Of a stretch of 64,000 nt of DNA, positions 1 through 8,896 are shown piece by piece (position 1 is the stretch's first letter; each line of letters opens with the position of its first letter). This stretch comes from G963674835 sp963674835 (GTDB taxonomy: Bacteria; Planctomycetota; Planctomycetia; Pirellulales; Thermoguttaceae), in contig CAXXKC010000002.1 in the NCBI GenBank assembly GCA_963674835.2, positions 2,046,001-2,110,000 of the forward strand, in the 5' to 3' direction. The position numbers were made by a program, and so were the translations under genes. Below the pieces are notes generated by a model. That model made no database searches and was not told the origin of the DNA. It was given only the letters and a program-made list of their open reading frames with translations.

Positions 1-885
1 CTGCGGGAAGAGTTCTACCGCGAGGAGCAGGACCGCGGCCAGCGGAAGGTTTTGGAGACGACCTATCGGAGTCAACAAGGGACCGGCGGTCTGCGGGCGG
101 TCGACGAGAGCCACGCGATTCGCGATGCCGCGCAGAAGGTCGAGGCGCGCCAAACCCAGGTGGAGCAGCAGAACCAGTTCATCGAGCAGGTCAACGAGCG
201 GATCACGAAGGCGCTGGCGATTGCGACGGGCGTGAAGCAGCCGGCCGATCCGAATCGGTGGTGGGAGTGGTGGAACGAGACGAACGAAGTGTATGTGGCC
301 GACCAAACGAAGCCGGTCGATTTGGACTATCAGAATGAAGAGGTGTCGTTCGCGCGGCCGGCTGCCTCGGGATCGGGCACCATGGACTGCCTAGCCGCGG
401 GAACGCTCGTGTGGACCGAGTTGGGGCCCCGACCGATCGAGCAGATCGTACTGGGCGATCGGGTATTGTCGCAGAACGTGGAGAGCGGCGAGTTGGCCTA
501 CAAGCCGGTCTTGCGTACGACGCTGCGTCCGCCGAGCCAGTTGGTGTGCGTTTGGATGGACCGGGAGCAGATTCGTGCCAGCGGCGGACACCCGGTCTGG
601 GTTTCGGGGAAGGGTTGGTGCAAGGTTCGCGACCTGGAGACCAATTGGGTCCTTCACGGCGTAACCGATCCGGCGAGCGTCGTGTCGACTGAGCGAGGTG
701 GCTCAGAGCCCACGTATAACTTGGTCGTCGCCGATTTTCACACGTACTTCGTCGGCAGGGCGAAGGTGCTTACGCACGACAATACGGTGCGCCAGCCTAC
801 GGATGCCATTGTTCCCGGCTTGAGAAAGGCCGACTGTGTGAAGTACTCGCTGGGTGCGCGCCGTGCCAGCACGGCGGGCCGCTAG
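1..885 (+). CDS. Hint-domain protein, C-terminal part (partial at left edge)
   Basis: The frame is open from base 1, so the true start lies outside the window. About the first 100 visible residues are charged and helical, probably coiled coil, with a Trp-rich WWEWW patch. A Hint (intein/hedgehog-type) module follows: the splice-type Cys in MDCLAAGTLVWT, a conserved acidic stretch IEQIVLGDRVLS, a block-B-like GGHPVWVSGKGW, and the terminal block HTYFVGRAKVLTHDN. Hint modules of this type normally self-process and release a C-terminal passenger. Here only about 33 residues follow HDN, and I recognise no toxin fold in them. It may be a truncated polymorphic-toxin-type protein or a planctomycete surface protein whose Hint domain ends the chain. 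The family assignment is firm; the biological role is unknown. Confidence 0.8.
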   Translation: MREEFYREEQDRGQRKVLETTYRSQQGTGGLRAVDESHAIRDAAQKVEARQTQVEQQNQFIEQVNERITKALAIATGVKQPADPNRWWEWWNETNEVYVADQTKPVDLDYQNEEVSFARPAASGSGTMDCLAAGTLVWTELGPRPIEQIVLGDRVLSQNVESGELAYKPVLRTTLRPPSQLVCVWMDREQIRASGGHPVWVSGKGWCKVRDLETNWVLHGVTDPASVVSTERGGSEPTYNLVVADFHTYFVGRAKVLTHDNTVRQPTDAIVPGLRKADCVKYSLGARRASTAGR

Positions 886-1105
886 GAGACCGGTGACGCG
901 TGTCTGACGTCCTGGGCACTCAGTGAACGCGCAAGGTGGGTGCGCGTCGCAACCGATTTCCCCGCTTGTGCTTCGGAGCCCTCCTTTTCTGCGGGACGAG
1001 CCTAATTTCGGCGGACCGCACGGGCGCCGCTCTCTGGTCCGCCGGCCTGCGCCGTGTTATTATGAGAGTTTGGCTTGGCGGGTTCGGGACCGGCAGGGAG
1101 AAGCA

Positions 1106-3967
1106 ATGGCACGAGAGCGGCAGATTTCCTTGCGGGGAGTCGAGGTCCACAATCTCAAGTCGATTGACTTGGACATCCCCCATCGGAAGTTGGTTGTGCT
1201 TTGCGGGGTCAGCGGAAGCGGCAAGAGTAGCCTGGCGTTGGATACTCTGTACGCAGAGGGCCAGCGGCGGTACATCGAAAGCTTCTCGGCCTATACGCGC
1301 CAGTTTCTACAACGGTTGGAAAAGCCGGAGGCCGAACGCATCGACGGTATTCCTCCAGCGATCGCCGTGACCAGCAAGAACGCCAGCCGCTCGAGCCGCT
1401 CGACCGTGGGGACGGCGACCGAGACGGCCGATTACCTGCGGCTACTGTATGCGAAGATCGGGGAAGTGTACTGCGGGAAGTGCGGGCATTTGGTTCGGCG
1501 TCACACACCGCAGAACGCGGCCGAGTTGCTTCAGGAACTGCCGCAGGGAACGCGGTTCATGGTGGCGTTCGCGGTACCGAAGCCGCCGGTGGAGGAGTGG
1601 GACCGCTTGGGGGCGTCGCTGGTCGAGGACGGTTTCATTCGAATCGTGATCGACGGGCGGATGGTCAATCTGTCCACCGAGCGGTTGGCCGAATCGGTCT
1701 CGACGACGCCGACGGAGGAGCCGTGGTACGTGATCGTCGACCGCCTGGCCGCTGGCGATTTGGCCGCCGGACGGATTCGCGATTCGCTGGAGACTGCCTT
1801 TGCAAAGGGAGACGGCAAGGCGTACGCCTTGGTGGAAGAGCATGAGGCGCCCAACAAGACGTCGAACGGTCGCGGGATCGTGGTGACGATCGACGGATCG
1901 CTTTGGCGGCGCATCGGGTTCAGCGCGCAATTGGCGTGCGAAGATTGCCGCCTGGAATATCCGGAACCCGAGCCGCGGCTGTACAGCTTTAACAGTCCCT
2001 TGGGCGCTTGCCCAGCCTGCGAAGGTTTCGGCAACGTGATCGACATCGACATGGAGTTGATCGTTCCCGATCCGCGAAAGTCGCTTCGCGAAGGGGCGAT
2101 CGCTCCGTGGAATACGCCGGCCTACGCGCACGAGTTGGAAGAGTTGCTGGCGTTGGCCGGCGATTACGGCATTCCGACGGACATTCCGTTTTCGCAGTTG
2201 GAGCCGCGGCAGTTGGGACTGATCGCCGACGGAGTGCCGGAGCGGGAGTTTGGCGGATTGAAGGGTTTCTTCGCCTGGCTGGAGCGGCGGAAGTACAAGA
2301 TGCATATCCGCGTGTTCCTGAGCCGTTGGCGGAGCTACCGGCCGTGTCCGGCGTGCGGCGGAACGCGGTTGCGTCCGGAGGCCCTGGCGACGCGCGTGGG
2401 CGGCCACAACATTGCCGAGGTTTCGGCGATGAAGATTCGCGACGCGGCATCGCTTTTTGCGAACCTGGACCTGAGCGAGTGGCAGCGCCAGGTGGGTGAG
2501 CAGATGCTCGACCAGGTGCAGTCGCACCTGCGTTACCTGGAGACCGTCGGCTTGGGATACTTGACGCTGGACCGGACGCTGCGGACGTTGAGCGGCGGCG
2601 AGGTGCGACGGGTGGCGCTCAGCTCGGCGTTGGGTTCGAGCCTGGTCAACATGCTCTACGTGTTGGATGAGCCTTCGATCGGTTTGCATCCGCGCGACAT
2701 CAACCGTCTGATCGAAGCCATTCTCGCGTTGCGCAACCGGAGCAACACGGTGGTCGTGGTCGAGCACGAGGAGGCGATCATCCGCAGCGCCGACCAGGTG
2801 ATCGAGATCGGTCCGGGAGCGGGCGAACGCGGTGGCGAGGTCGTCTTCCAGGGCACGCCCGAGCAAATGGAGGGTTCGCCGGAGAGTCTGACGGGCGATT
2901 ATCTTTCCGGGCGGCGAGGGATTACGACGAGCGGGCGGCGGCGACCGCCGAATCACGGCTGGATCCGACTGGCCGGCGCGCGGGGCAACAACCTGCAAAA
3001 CATCACGGTCGAGTTTCCGCTGGGAGTGCTCTGCGTGGTAACGGGGGTCAGCGGATCGGGCAAGAGCACGCTGGTGCAGCACACGCTCTACCCGTCACTG
3101 TGCCGCCGCCTTCGCAAAGACGCCCCCAAGCCGTACGACTGCGACGACGTGTTCGGCGACGGGCAGATCGACGACGCGGTGATGGTCGATCAGAGCCCGA
3201 TCGGCCGTTCGCCGCGATCCAATCCCGTGACCTATCTGAAGGCGTTCGACGAGATCCGCGCCGTGTTTGCCGAGACGGTGGAAGCCCGGACGCGGGGCTA
3301 TACGGCCAGCCATTTCAGCTTCAACGTGGATGGCGGGCGATGTCCGGCATGCAACGGCGACGGGTACCTGGAAATCGACATGCAGTTCCTGGCCGACGTC
3401 TACATGAAGTGCAGCCAGTGCAATGGGCGCCGGTATCGTGACGACATTCTCGATGTAACTTACCGCGGACGGAACATCGCCGAGGTGTTGGAGATGACAG
3501 TCCGCGAGGCGTTTACGTTCTTCCGCGGGCGGCCGAAGGTGCAGGCACGGCTGAAGCGGCTCATCGACGTTGGGCTGGACTACATCCGCCTGGGCCAGCC
3601 GGCCAACACGCTTTCGGGCGGCGAGGCCCAACGGCTGAAGCTGGCAGGCTACATGTCGACGGCCAAGCGGGGTCGTTGCCTGTTCTTGCTCGACGAGCCA
3701 ACGACAGGTCTGCACTTTTCCGATATCGTGCAGCTTCTGGATTGTTTCGACGCGCTATTGGCCGTGGGACACTCGCTGATCGTGGTGGAACACAACCTGC
3801 AGATGATCAAGGCGGCCGACTACATCATCGACCTGGGGCCTGGGGCCGCGGACGAAGGCGGCCGCGTGGTCGTCCAGGGTACGCCCGAGATGGTCACACA
3901 CAACCCGGATTCGGTCACGGGGCGGTATTTGTCGCAGGTGTTGCGGCAGGCGGCCAAAGCGGAGTAG
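1106..3967 (+). CDS. uvrA: Excinuclease ABC subunit UvrA (953 aa)
   Basis: Damage-recognition ATPase of nucleotide excision repair, acting with UvrB and UvrC in the cytoplasm. Visible features in order are: Walker A GVSGSGKSS near residues 34-42; the UvrA block IESFSAYTRQFLQRLEKPE; a first zinc module CEDC-x19-CPAC; the ABC signature LSGGEVRRVALSSALGSSL; a second Walker A GVSGSGKSTLV near residue 647; a second zinc module CPACNGDG/CSQCNGRR; a second signature LSGGEAQRLKLA; and LLDEPTTGLHF. The length is normal for the family. The frame stays open upstream to a GTG at 923, but ATG 1106 is preferred: a GGGAG lies 5 nt upstream and alignable UvrA sequence begins there. A TATTAT box at 1058-1063 could be a -10. 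Several family-invariant positions differ slightly, so it may be the second, divergent UvrA that some bacteria carry. Confidence 0.95.
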   Translation: MARERQISLRGVEVHNLKSIDLDIPHRKLVVLCGVSGSGKSSLALDTLYAEGQRRYIESFSAYTRQFLQRLEKPEAERIDGIPPAIAVTSKNASRSSRSTVGTATETADYLRLLYAKIGEVYCGKCGHLVRRHTPQNAAELLQELPQGTRFMVAFAVPKPPVEEWDRLGASLVEDGFIRIVIDGRMVNLSTERLAESVSTTPTEEPWYVIVDRLAAGDLAAGRIRDSLETAFAKGDGKAYALVEEHEAPNKTSNGRGIVVTIDGSLWRRIGFSAQLACEDCRLEYPEPEPRLYSFNSPLGACPACEGFGNVIDIDMELIVPDPRKSLREGAIAPWNTPAYAHELEELLALAGDYGIPTDIPFSQLEPRQLGLIADGVPEREFGGLKGFFAWLERRKYKMHIRVFLSRWRSYRPCPACGGTRLRPEALATRVGGHNIAEVSAMKIRDAASLFANLDLSEWQRQVGEQMLDQVQSHLRYLETVGLGYLTLDRTLRTLSGGEVRRVALSSALGSSLVNMLYVLDEPSIGLHPRDINRLIEAILALRNRSNTVVVVEHEEAIIRSADQVIEIGPGAGERGGEVVFQGTPEQMEGSPESLTGDYLSGRRGITTSGRRRPPNHGWIRLAGARGNNLQNITVEFPLGVLCVVTGVSGSGKSTLVQHTLYPSLCRRLRKDAPKPYDCDDVFGDGQIDDAVMVDQSPIGRSPRSNPVTYLKAFDEIRAVFAETVEARTRGYTASHFSFNVDGGRCPACNGDGYLEIDMQFLADVYMKCSQCNGRRYRDDILDVTYRGRNIAEVLEMTVREAFTFFRGRPKVQARLKRLIDVGLDYIRLGQPANTLSGGEAQRLKLAGYMSTAKRGRCLFLLDEPTTGLHFSDIVQLLDCFDALLAVGHSLIVVEHNLQMIKAADYIIDLGPGAADEGGRVVVQGTPEMVTHNPDSVTGRYLSQVLRQAAKAE

Positions 3968-4013
3968 GAATAGTCGGTTGTGGCCGGTGGCAAGTAGGTG
4001 GTAGGCTCTGGCA

Positions 4014-5042
4014 ATGCCCAATTTCGATCGTTACGCTCGCCAGATTCGTTTCGCGCCGCTGGGGGAGGAAGGACAGCGACGTTTAAGGGCGGGGCGGGCG
4101 ATGGTGGTGGGGTGCGGCGCGCTGGGGAGCGTGGCGGCCAACGTGCTGGTGCGGGCGGGCGTCGGACAGGTGCGGATCGTCGACCGGGATTTCGTGGAGA
4201 CGTGCAATCTGCACCGCCAGATGCTGTTCGACGAGGCGGACGCGGCCGAGCAACTGCCCAAGGCAATCGCCGCCGCCATGAAGCTTCGCCGGTTCAACTC
4301 CGAGGTGGACTTGGTGCCGGTTGTCGCCGACTTGGACCACCGGAACATCGAGTCGCTGTGCGAAGGCATGGACGTGGTGGTCGATGGGACCGACAACTTC
4401 GAGACGCGTTTTCTGCTGAACGATGCGGCCGTGCGATGCGGCATTCCCTGGGTGTACGGGGGCTGTCTGGGGGCCGAAGGGCAGACGATGACGATCGTGC
4501 CGGGCGAGACGGCCTGCTTGCGATGCGTGATGGAGGATTGTCCGCCACCCGGGAGCAGCCCAACGTGCGACACGGTCGGCATTCTCGGGCCCATCGTCAG
4601 CGTGATTGGCTCGTGGGAAGCGTCCGAGGCGATCAAGATTCTCAGCGGGAACCGGCAAGCCGTTTCGAGAATGTTGACGATCGTGGAGTTGTGGGATGGG
4701 AGCGTGCGGCAGGTCGATCTCTCCACGCTTCGAGCGAAGGCCGACTGTCCAACATGCCAGCACGGCGAGTTTCCGTGGCTGACGGGCCAGCGGGGCAGCC
4801 ATACGGCGGTCCTATGCGGCCGCAATGCCGTGCAACTGACCTATCCTGAAACGCGGCTGTCGCTGGACGAGTTGGCCGGGCGGTTGGAAGGGGCCGGGCA
4901 CGTGTTCCGCAATGCGTTTCTGCTGCGATTGGAAGTCGAGCAGTATACGCTGACCGTCTTTCCCGACGGTCGCGCCATCGTGGCGGGAACCGATGACATC
5001 GCCATGGCACGAACGCTATACGCGAGGTTCATCGGGAACTGA
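4014..5042 (+). CDS. ThiF/MoeB/HesA-family E1-like adenylyltransferase
   Basis: The family adenylates the C-terminal glycine of a small ubiquitin-like sulfur carrier (ThiS, MoaD or similar). The sequence shows the N-terminal YARQIRFAPLGEEGQRRL typical of MoeB/ThiF, the nucleotide-binding GCGALGS, the NLHRQ arginine motif, and DGTDNFETRFLLND. It also has the catalytic-cysteine region PTCDTVGILGP and two CxxC zinc knuckles (CLRC, CPTC). The last 80 residues, after CPTCQHGEF, look like a small alpha/beta appendix rather than a rhodanese domain. No sulfur-carrier, thiamine or molybdopterin gene is adjacent, so the partner cannot be named. The gene starts 46 bp after uvrA and may be read through with it. 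A 10-bp perfect stem-loop lies about 50 bp past the stop. Confidence 0.87.
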   Translation: MPNFDRYARQIRFAPLGEEGQRRLRAGRAMVVGCGALGSVAANVLVRAGVGQVRIVDRDFVETCNLHRQMLFDEADAAEQLPKAIAAAMKLRRFNSEVDLVPVVADLDHRNIESLCEGMDVVVDGTDNFETRFLLNDAAVRCGIPWVYGGCLGAEGQTMTIVPGETACLRCVMEDCPPPGSSPTCDTVGILGPIVSVIGSWEASEAIKILSGNRQAVSRMLTIVELWDGSVRQVDLSTLRAKADCPTCQHGEFPWLTGQRGSHTAVLCGRNAVQLTYPETRLSLDELAGRLEGAGHVFRNAFLLRLEVEQYTLTVFPDGRAIVAGTDDIAMARTLYARFIGN

Positions 5043-5089
5043 CGCTCTGACGGAACCGGCGGCGATGTTCTGTCGAGGCATTGGGGGGG

Positions 5090-5123
5090 ACGTTCACTCT
5101 GGACCAAGTGTCTGAGTGAACGT
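5090..5123. terminator. Perfect 10-bp inverted repeat, probable terminator
   Basis: ACGTTCACTC at 5090-5099 is the exact reverse complement of GAGTGAACGT at 5114-5123, with a 14-nt loop. The right arm runs into a TTTT tract (5123-5126). It lies 48 bp after the stop of the adenylyltransferase gene. A rho-independent terminator for the uvrA/adenylyltransferase pair fits best; a dyad operator for the downstream stress operon is the alternative. Confidence 0.55.
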
Positions 5124-5626
5124 TTTGACTGCGGCCAATTCTTTCGTGGTAGACACGAGGCCGCACGTTCGCGTCGAAGTGTGCTCGATGCTAGCAGTGT
5201 CGATCTGCTTGGCGGACACGGGTATGACGGTGATGCCTCTCGTAAGCGGTGCCGGAAAGAGCATCGCCCAAGCGGGTGTGGGGTGATTGCCTAGAACGCA
5301 ATAGTTAGGCGTGGCACCTCGGCAGTCGCATTTCGTTAGATTGCCATATCTCTCGCACGATCGTTAGTACAATGGAGTAGTGCCGATTGGTGTGCGTGAT
5401 CTGACGGCTTGGGGATGATCGGCACGAATGTTCTTTGCCAAGCGCGAACTTCCTGCGCGGCCGCATCTTTGCCTGCGCCCTTTCGCCGAGGATGAGTTTC
5501 CAGGCGACCTCTTGCGCGGTGATCGACCGATGTGCGGCGGCGAGGGTCCCTTGACCTGGTCAGGCAAGCGACGAATGAATTCATCACGTTGATTCTCTCG
5601 AGAAACAATGGTTGGAGGGCGAGATC
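5124..5626. other. Intergenic region upstream of prkA, no gene seen
   Basis: About 500 bases hold no plausible coding frame. The prkA operon should be driven from here. A TACAAT at 5368-5373 is the best -10-like box, but its nearest -35-like hexamer (TTGCCA, 5341-5346) is too far away (21 bp). I tested for the -24/-12 element expected if the operon used sigma-54 as in enterobacteria and found none with correct GG-GC spacing. Confidence 0.5.
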
Positions 5627-7612
5627 ATGACTGCCGACTTTGAAGAACTCTTCGCCGAAGCGCGGCAACTCAGCGGGGAAGGCCTGTGGCGGGGGACCTT
5701 TCGCGAGTACTATGATCGCGTGAAGCAGAACCCGGCCATCGTGCAGAACGCGCATCAGCGGCTTCACGGCGCGATTGTGAAGCACGGTGTCGAGGAGATC
5801 GAGACCTCCAGCGACAAACGGTTATACCGCATCTATGGCGGACGGGCACGGAAGATCATCCGCTACAAGTTCTTCGAGCCCGAGTTCTATGGGCTGGATC
5901 TTGTAATCATGCGGATCATGGAGTTCCTGAAGGCGGCTGCCAGCGGAGGCGAGGAGTCGCGGCAGATCCTCTATTTCATCGGTCCGGTGGGTTCGGGCAA
6001 GACGTCGATGCTGGATCACATGAAGCGCGGCTTGGAGTTGAGCGGTCCGTTTTACGCCCTGGAGGGCTGCCCGATCAACGAGGAGCCGCTGCACCTGGTT
6101 CCGAAGGAACTGCGCGAGCGGTGGGCCGAAGCGCTGGGTGTGCCGCGGGAGAATTTTCAGGGATATCTGTGCCCGGTGTGCCGGCAGCGACTGAACGAGG
6201 AGTTTCGCGGCGAGTTCTCGCAGTTTCCGGTGGTCACGCGGCGGTTTTCGGCCGAGGACGGCGTCGGCATCGGCGTGCTTCCGCCATCGGACGAGAACAG
6301 CATGGACGTGAGTCTGCTGATCGGGCGGGAGAACCTCGGGTTGATCGGCAGGTACGGGGAAAATGATCCGCGGGTGCTGGAGTTGGACGGGGCGCTCAAC
6401 CGCGGCAACCGGGGCATCGTCGATCTGTACGAGTTGAACAAAAACCCAGTTCCGCTGCTTCTGCCACTGCTGTCGGCGACGCAGGAGAAGCGTTACCGTG
6501 CGCCGGGGCAGCACCCCATGCTTTCGTTCGACGGGGTGCTGGTCGCGCACAGCAACGAGACGGAGTTCGAGCGGTTTCGCGCCGACAAGCGCAACGAGGC
6601 GTTGGTCGATCGCATGGTGCCGATCAAGTTTCGGTATGCGCGGCAGCTCAGCGATCAGCGGAGGATTCTGGAAAAGATCGTGGTGCGCGAGGCGAACTTC
6701 CTGTCGACCGACGGCAAGCCGGCGCACATCGCGCCGGGAACGTTCGACGTGTGTGCGCTGTTCACGATCCTCACAGTGCTCAACGAATCGAACAAGGTCG
6801 ATTTGCTGACGAAGGCAAAGCTGTACGACGGCCAGGACGTGACCGAGCAATCGGCGCGCGAGAAGCCGGTCGACATTCGCGAATTGTACGAGGAAGCGGG
6901 AACGAGCGAGGGGCTCAACGGTTTCTCGACGCGGTTTGCGACCAAAGCGATGGGGGCGGCCTTGGCGCGCACGCCCGACTGTCGCTGTGTGACGCCGGTC
7001 CAAGTGATGGAGGTGCTCAGCGAGTTCATCCAGGATTCGGACCTGCCGCCGGAGGAGCGGGAGCACCTGGACGACACGATCCTCAAAGGCATCGTGCGGC
7101 GCTGGTATCTGAGGGAGGTGCTGCGCGAGCACATCGCCATGGGCTTCATCCATGCCTATGAAGAGTCGGCCGAGCAGATGTGGCAGGAGTATTTGGAGCA
7201 CGTGTTGGCCTACAACATGCGGGAGCAGGTGCGCGACACGAAGACGCACGAGTTGGAGGATCCGAACGAGGAGTTGATGGCCTCGATGGAGCGGCCCATC
7301 GGCATTACGAACAAAGCCCAGGCCGACGAATTCCGGTCGCAGATTGCGTCGTTCGTCGCGCGGCGGCGGCAGCACAGTCAGACGCTGTACTTCAAGGATC
7401 ACGAGCGCATCCGCGAGGCGGTCAAACGGCGGCTGTTCACATCGGTGGCCGACTACACGCGGGTGATTTCTCGCGGCGCGATCAAGACATCGGACGACGA
7501 GATGCGCTACGCGCGCATGGTGGAAACGATGATCGAGGATCACGGCTACTGCCCGATCTGCGTCGACGTCGTGCTGCGGTTCGCCCACAACCACAATCTG
7601 TTCCAGGAGTAG
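5627..7612 (+). CDS. prkA: PrkA family serine protein kinase / AAA+ ATPase (YeaG-like)
   Basis: 661 aa, close to the usual length of the YeaG/PrkA family. The N-terminal AAA+ portion has Walker A GPVGSGKTSM near residues 125-134. The PrkA domain carries a CPVCRQRL zinc-like pair and the conserved block DLYELNKNPVPLLLPLLSATQE. The C-terminal kinase-like region ends in CPICVDVVLRFAHNHNLF. The family is known as a stress- and starvation-linked kinase/ATPase that works with YeaH and SpoVR. ATG 5627 has GGAGGGCGAG just upstream; an in-frame TTG at 5612 is less likely because it would overlap that ribosome site. First gene of a three-gene operon with an 81-bp gap to the next gene. Confidence 0.95.
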   Translation: MTADFEELFAEARQLSGEGLWRGTFREYYDRVKQNPAIVQNAHQRLHGAIVKHGVEEIETSSDKRLYRIYGGRARKIIRYKFFEPEFYGLDLVIMRIMEFLKAAASGGEESRQILYFIGPVGSGKTSMLDHMKRGLELSGPFYALEGCPINEEPLHLVPKELRERWAEALGVPRENFQGYLCPVCRQRLNEEFRGEFSQFPVVTRRFSAEDGVGIGVLPPSDENSMDVSLLIGRENLGLIGRYGENDPRVLELDGALNRGNRGIVDLYELNKNPVPLLLPLLSATQEKRYRAPGQHPMLSFDGVLVAHSNETEFERFRADKRNEALVDRMVPIKFRYARQLSDQRRILEKIVVREANFLSTDGKPAHIAPGTFDVCALFTILTVLNESNKVDLLTKAKLYDGQDVTEQSAREKPVDIRELYEEAGTSEGLNGFSTRFATKAMGAALARTPDCRCVTPVQVMEVLSEFIQDSDLPPEEREHLDDTILKGIVRRWYLREVLREHIAMGFIHAYEESAEQMWQEYLEHVLAYNMREQVRDTKTHELEDPNEELMASMERPIGITNKAQADEFRSQIASFVARRRQHSQTLYFKDHERIREAVKRRLFTSVADYTRVISRGAIKTSDDEMRYARMVETMIEDHGYCPICVDVVLRFAHNHNLFQE

Positions 7613-7693
7613 AGGAAGGCAGGAGAGGGCGGGGAGGACCGCCGGGGGCTCGCGCCGCAGCGTCTACTGTTTCGCCAATATGGGAAGCATTCC

Positions 7694-8896
7694 ATGACCA
7701 TTCGCGACTACTCACGAGAGCGAGGCGGCCAACGGTCGGGGCGGGATCGCAAGCGGCACCGGGAGAAATGCCGCGAAGCCATCCGCAAGGGCCTGGCGCG
7801 ACTCGTCGCCGAGCAGGACATCATCGGATCGGATCGCCGGGGAAGCAAGGCATCGTTCCGGATCCGGGCCTTTCCCGAGTATCGCTTCACGTTCGGTCGG
7901 AAGGTCGACAGCGTCGGCTCCGGAAGCGAGCAGAAGCGGGGCGCGACGTTTCGCTCGGGCAAGTCGGGCACCCAGCGATCGGGTCCGGGTATGGCCGGCA
8001 GCGATCCGGGGGAGGACGTCTACGAGGTCGAAGTGACCCTGGACGACATCGACGCTTTTCTGTTCGACGATCTGGAGCTGCCGGACTTTTTGGTCAAGCA
8101 ATTGCGGCAGATCCCCGTTCCCGAGCGCGGGGGGATGACGGGAATCTCGCGGCACGGGACGATGTCGCGACTGCATCGGCGAGGGACTCTTCGTACGCGC
8201 GTTCGCCGGGAACAGGCCGACGCGTACGTGGGCAACCCGACCAATCCGGGCTTCCTGGACGACGACCTGCGGTTTCGGCGGCTAGCCGAGCGCGTGCGTA
8301 TGGCTTCCAACGCGGTGTTGCTGTGCATGATGGACGTAAGCGGCTCGATGGACGATTCGAAGAAGTTTCTCGCCCGCGTGTTCTTCTGGCTCTTGTACCG
8401 GTTTGTGCAATCGAAATACGAGCACGCCGAGTTGGTATTCATCACCCATCACGCGGTGGCGAGGGAAGTCAGCGAGGACGAGTTCTTCCACACGATGGAA
8501 AGCGGCGGCACGATCGTGTCGAGCGCGTATGAGCTGGCCCTGGAGACGATCAACTCGCGATATCCGCCGGACGAGTGGAACATATATGCGTTTCACATCT
8601 CTGACGGCGACAACTGGCAGGACGACAACCGGCGTGTCCTGGAGACCGCCGAGCAACTGCTGGATTGCTGCAACCTGTTCGGCTACGGGCAGGTCAATCC
8701 GACGGAGAGTCTTTACTTTCCGGTCAGCGCGTCGATGCAATGGAGCAGCGTGTTCGACGTACTCAGGCCGCTGCAGGAGACGCATCGCAACCTTGGGTTC
8801 GTGAAGCTCGAGAAGAAGGAGGACGTGTATCCGCAGTTTCGCGAGTTGATGTCGCGGGAGAAGGTGAAAGGAGGTGCTGGCAGTGGCACTGCATGA
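7694..8896 (+). CDS. yeaH: YeaH/YhbH family (DUF444) protein with von Willebrand A domain
   Basis: 400 aa. The N-terminus is basic, with the family signature FRIRAFPEYRFTFGR. The C-terminal half is a vWA fold with an intact metal-ion-dependent adhesion site, MMDVSGSMDDSKKF, followed by FYLLYRF-type helices. The family is encoded beside PrkA and SpoVR across bacteria; its exact activity is unknown, though vWA proteins commonly scaffold AAA+ partners, here presumably PrkA. The stop overlaps the probable start of the next gene by 14 bp, which indicates translational coupling. Confidence 0.93.
   Translation: MTIRDYSRERGGQRSGRDRKRHREKCREAIRKGLARLVAEQDIIGSDRRGSKASFRIRAFPEYRFTFGRKVDSVGSGSEQKRGATFRSGKSGTQRSGPGMAGSDPGEDVYEVEVTLDDIDAFLFDDLELPDFLVKQLRQIPVPERGGMTGISRHGTMSRLHRRGTLRTRVRREQADAYVGNPTNPGFLDDDLRFRRLAERVRMASNAVLLCMMDVSGSMDDSKKFLARVFFWLLYRFVQSKYEHAELVFITHHAVAREVSEDEFFHTMESGGTIVSSAYELALETINSRYPPDEWNIYAFHISDGDNWQDDNRRVLETAEQLLDCCNLFGYGQVNPTESLYFPVSASMQWSSVFDVLRPLQETHRNLGFVKLEKKEDVYPQFRELMSREKVKGGAGSGTA

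Noticed and set aside
923..1105. Longer UvrA start at GTG 923 or other starts before 1106
   Set aside because: The 61 added residues are Arg/Pro/Cys-rich and match nothing in UvrA, while ATG 1106 has a good ribosome site and begins the conserved domain.
1442..3082. Minus-strand open frame of 546 aa inside uvrA
   Set aside because: It is antisense to uvrA in GC-rich sequence, is His/Arg-rich and shows no domain.
5291..5340. TGGCAC at about 5312 as a sigma-54 -24 element before prkA
   Set aside because: The following GC pair is 15 bp away instead of the required 12, so the -12 element is absent.
5822..7594. Minus-strand open frame of 590 aa inside prkA
   Set aside because: It is an antisense shadow with His/Arg/Leu-rich composition and no motif. 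The prkA gene itself is unmistakable.
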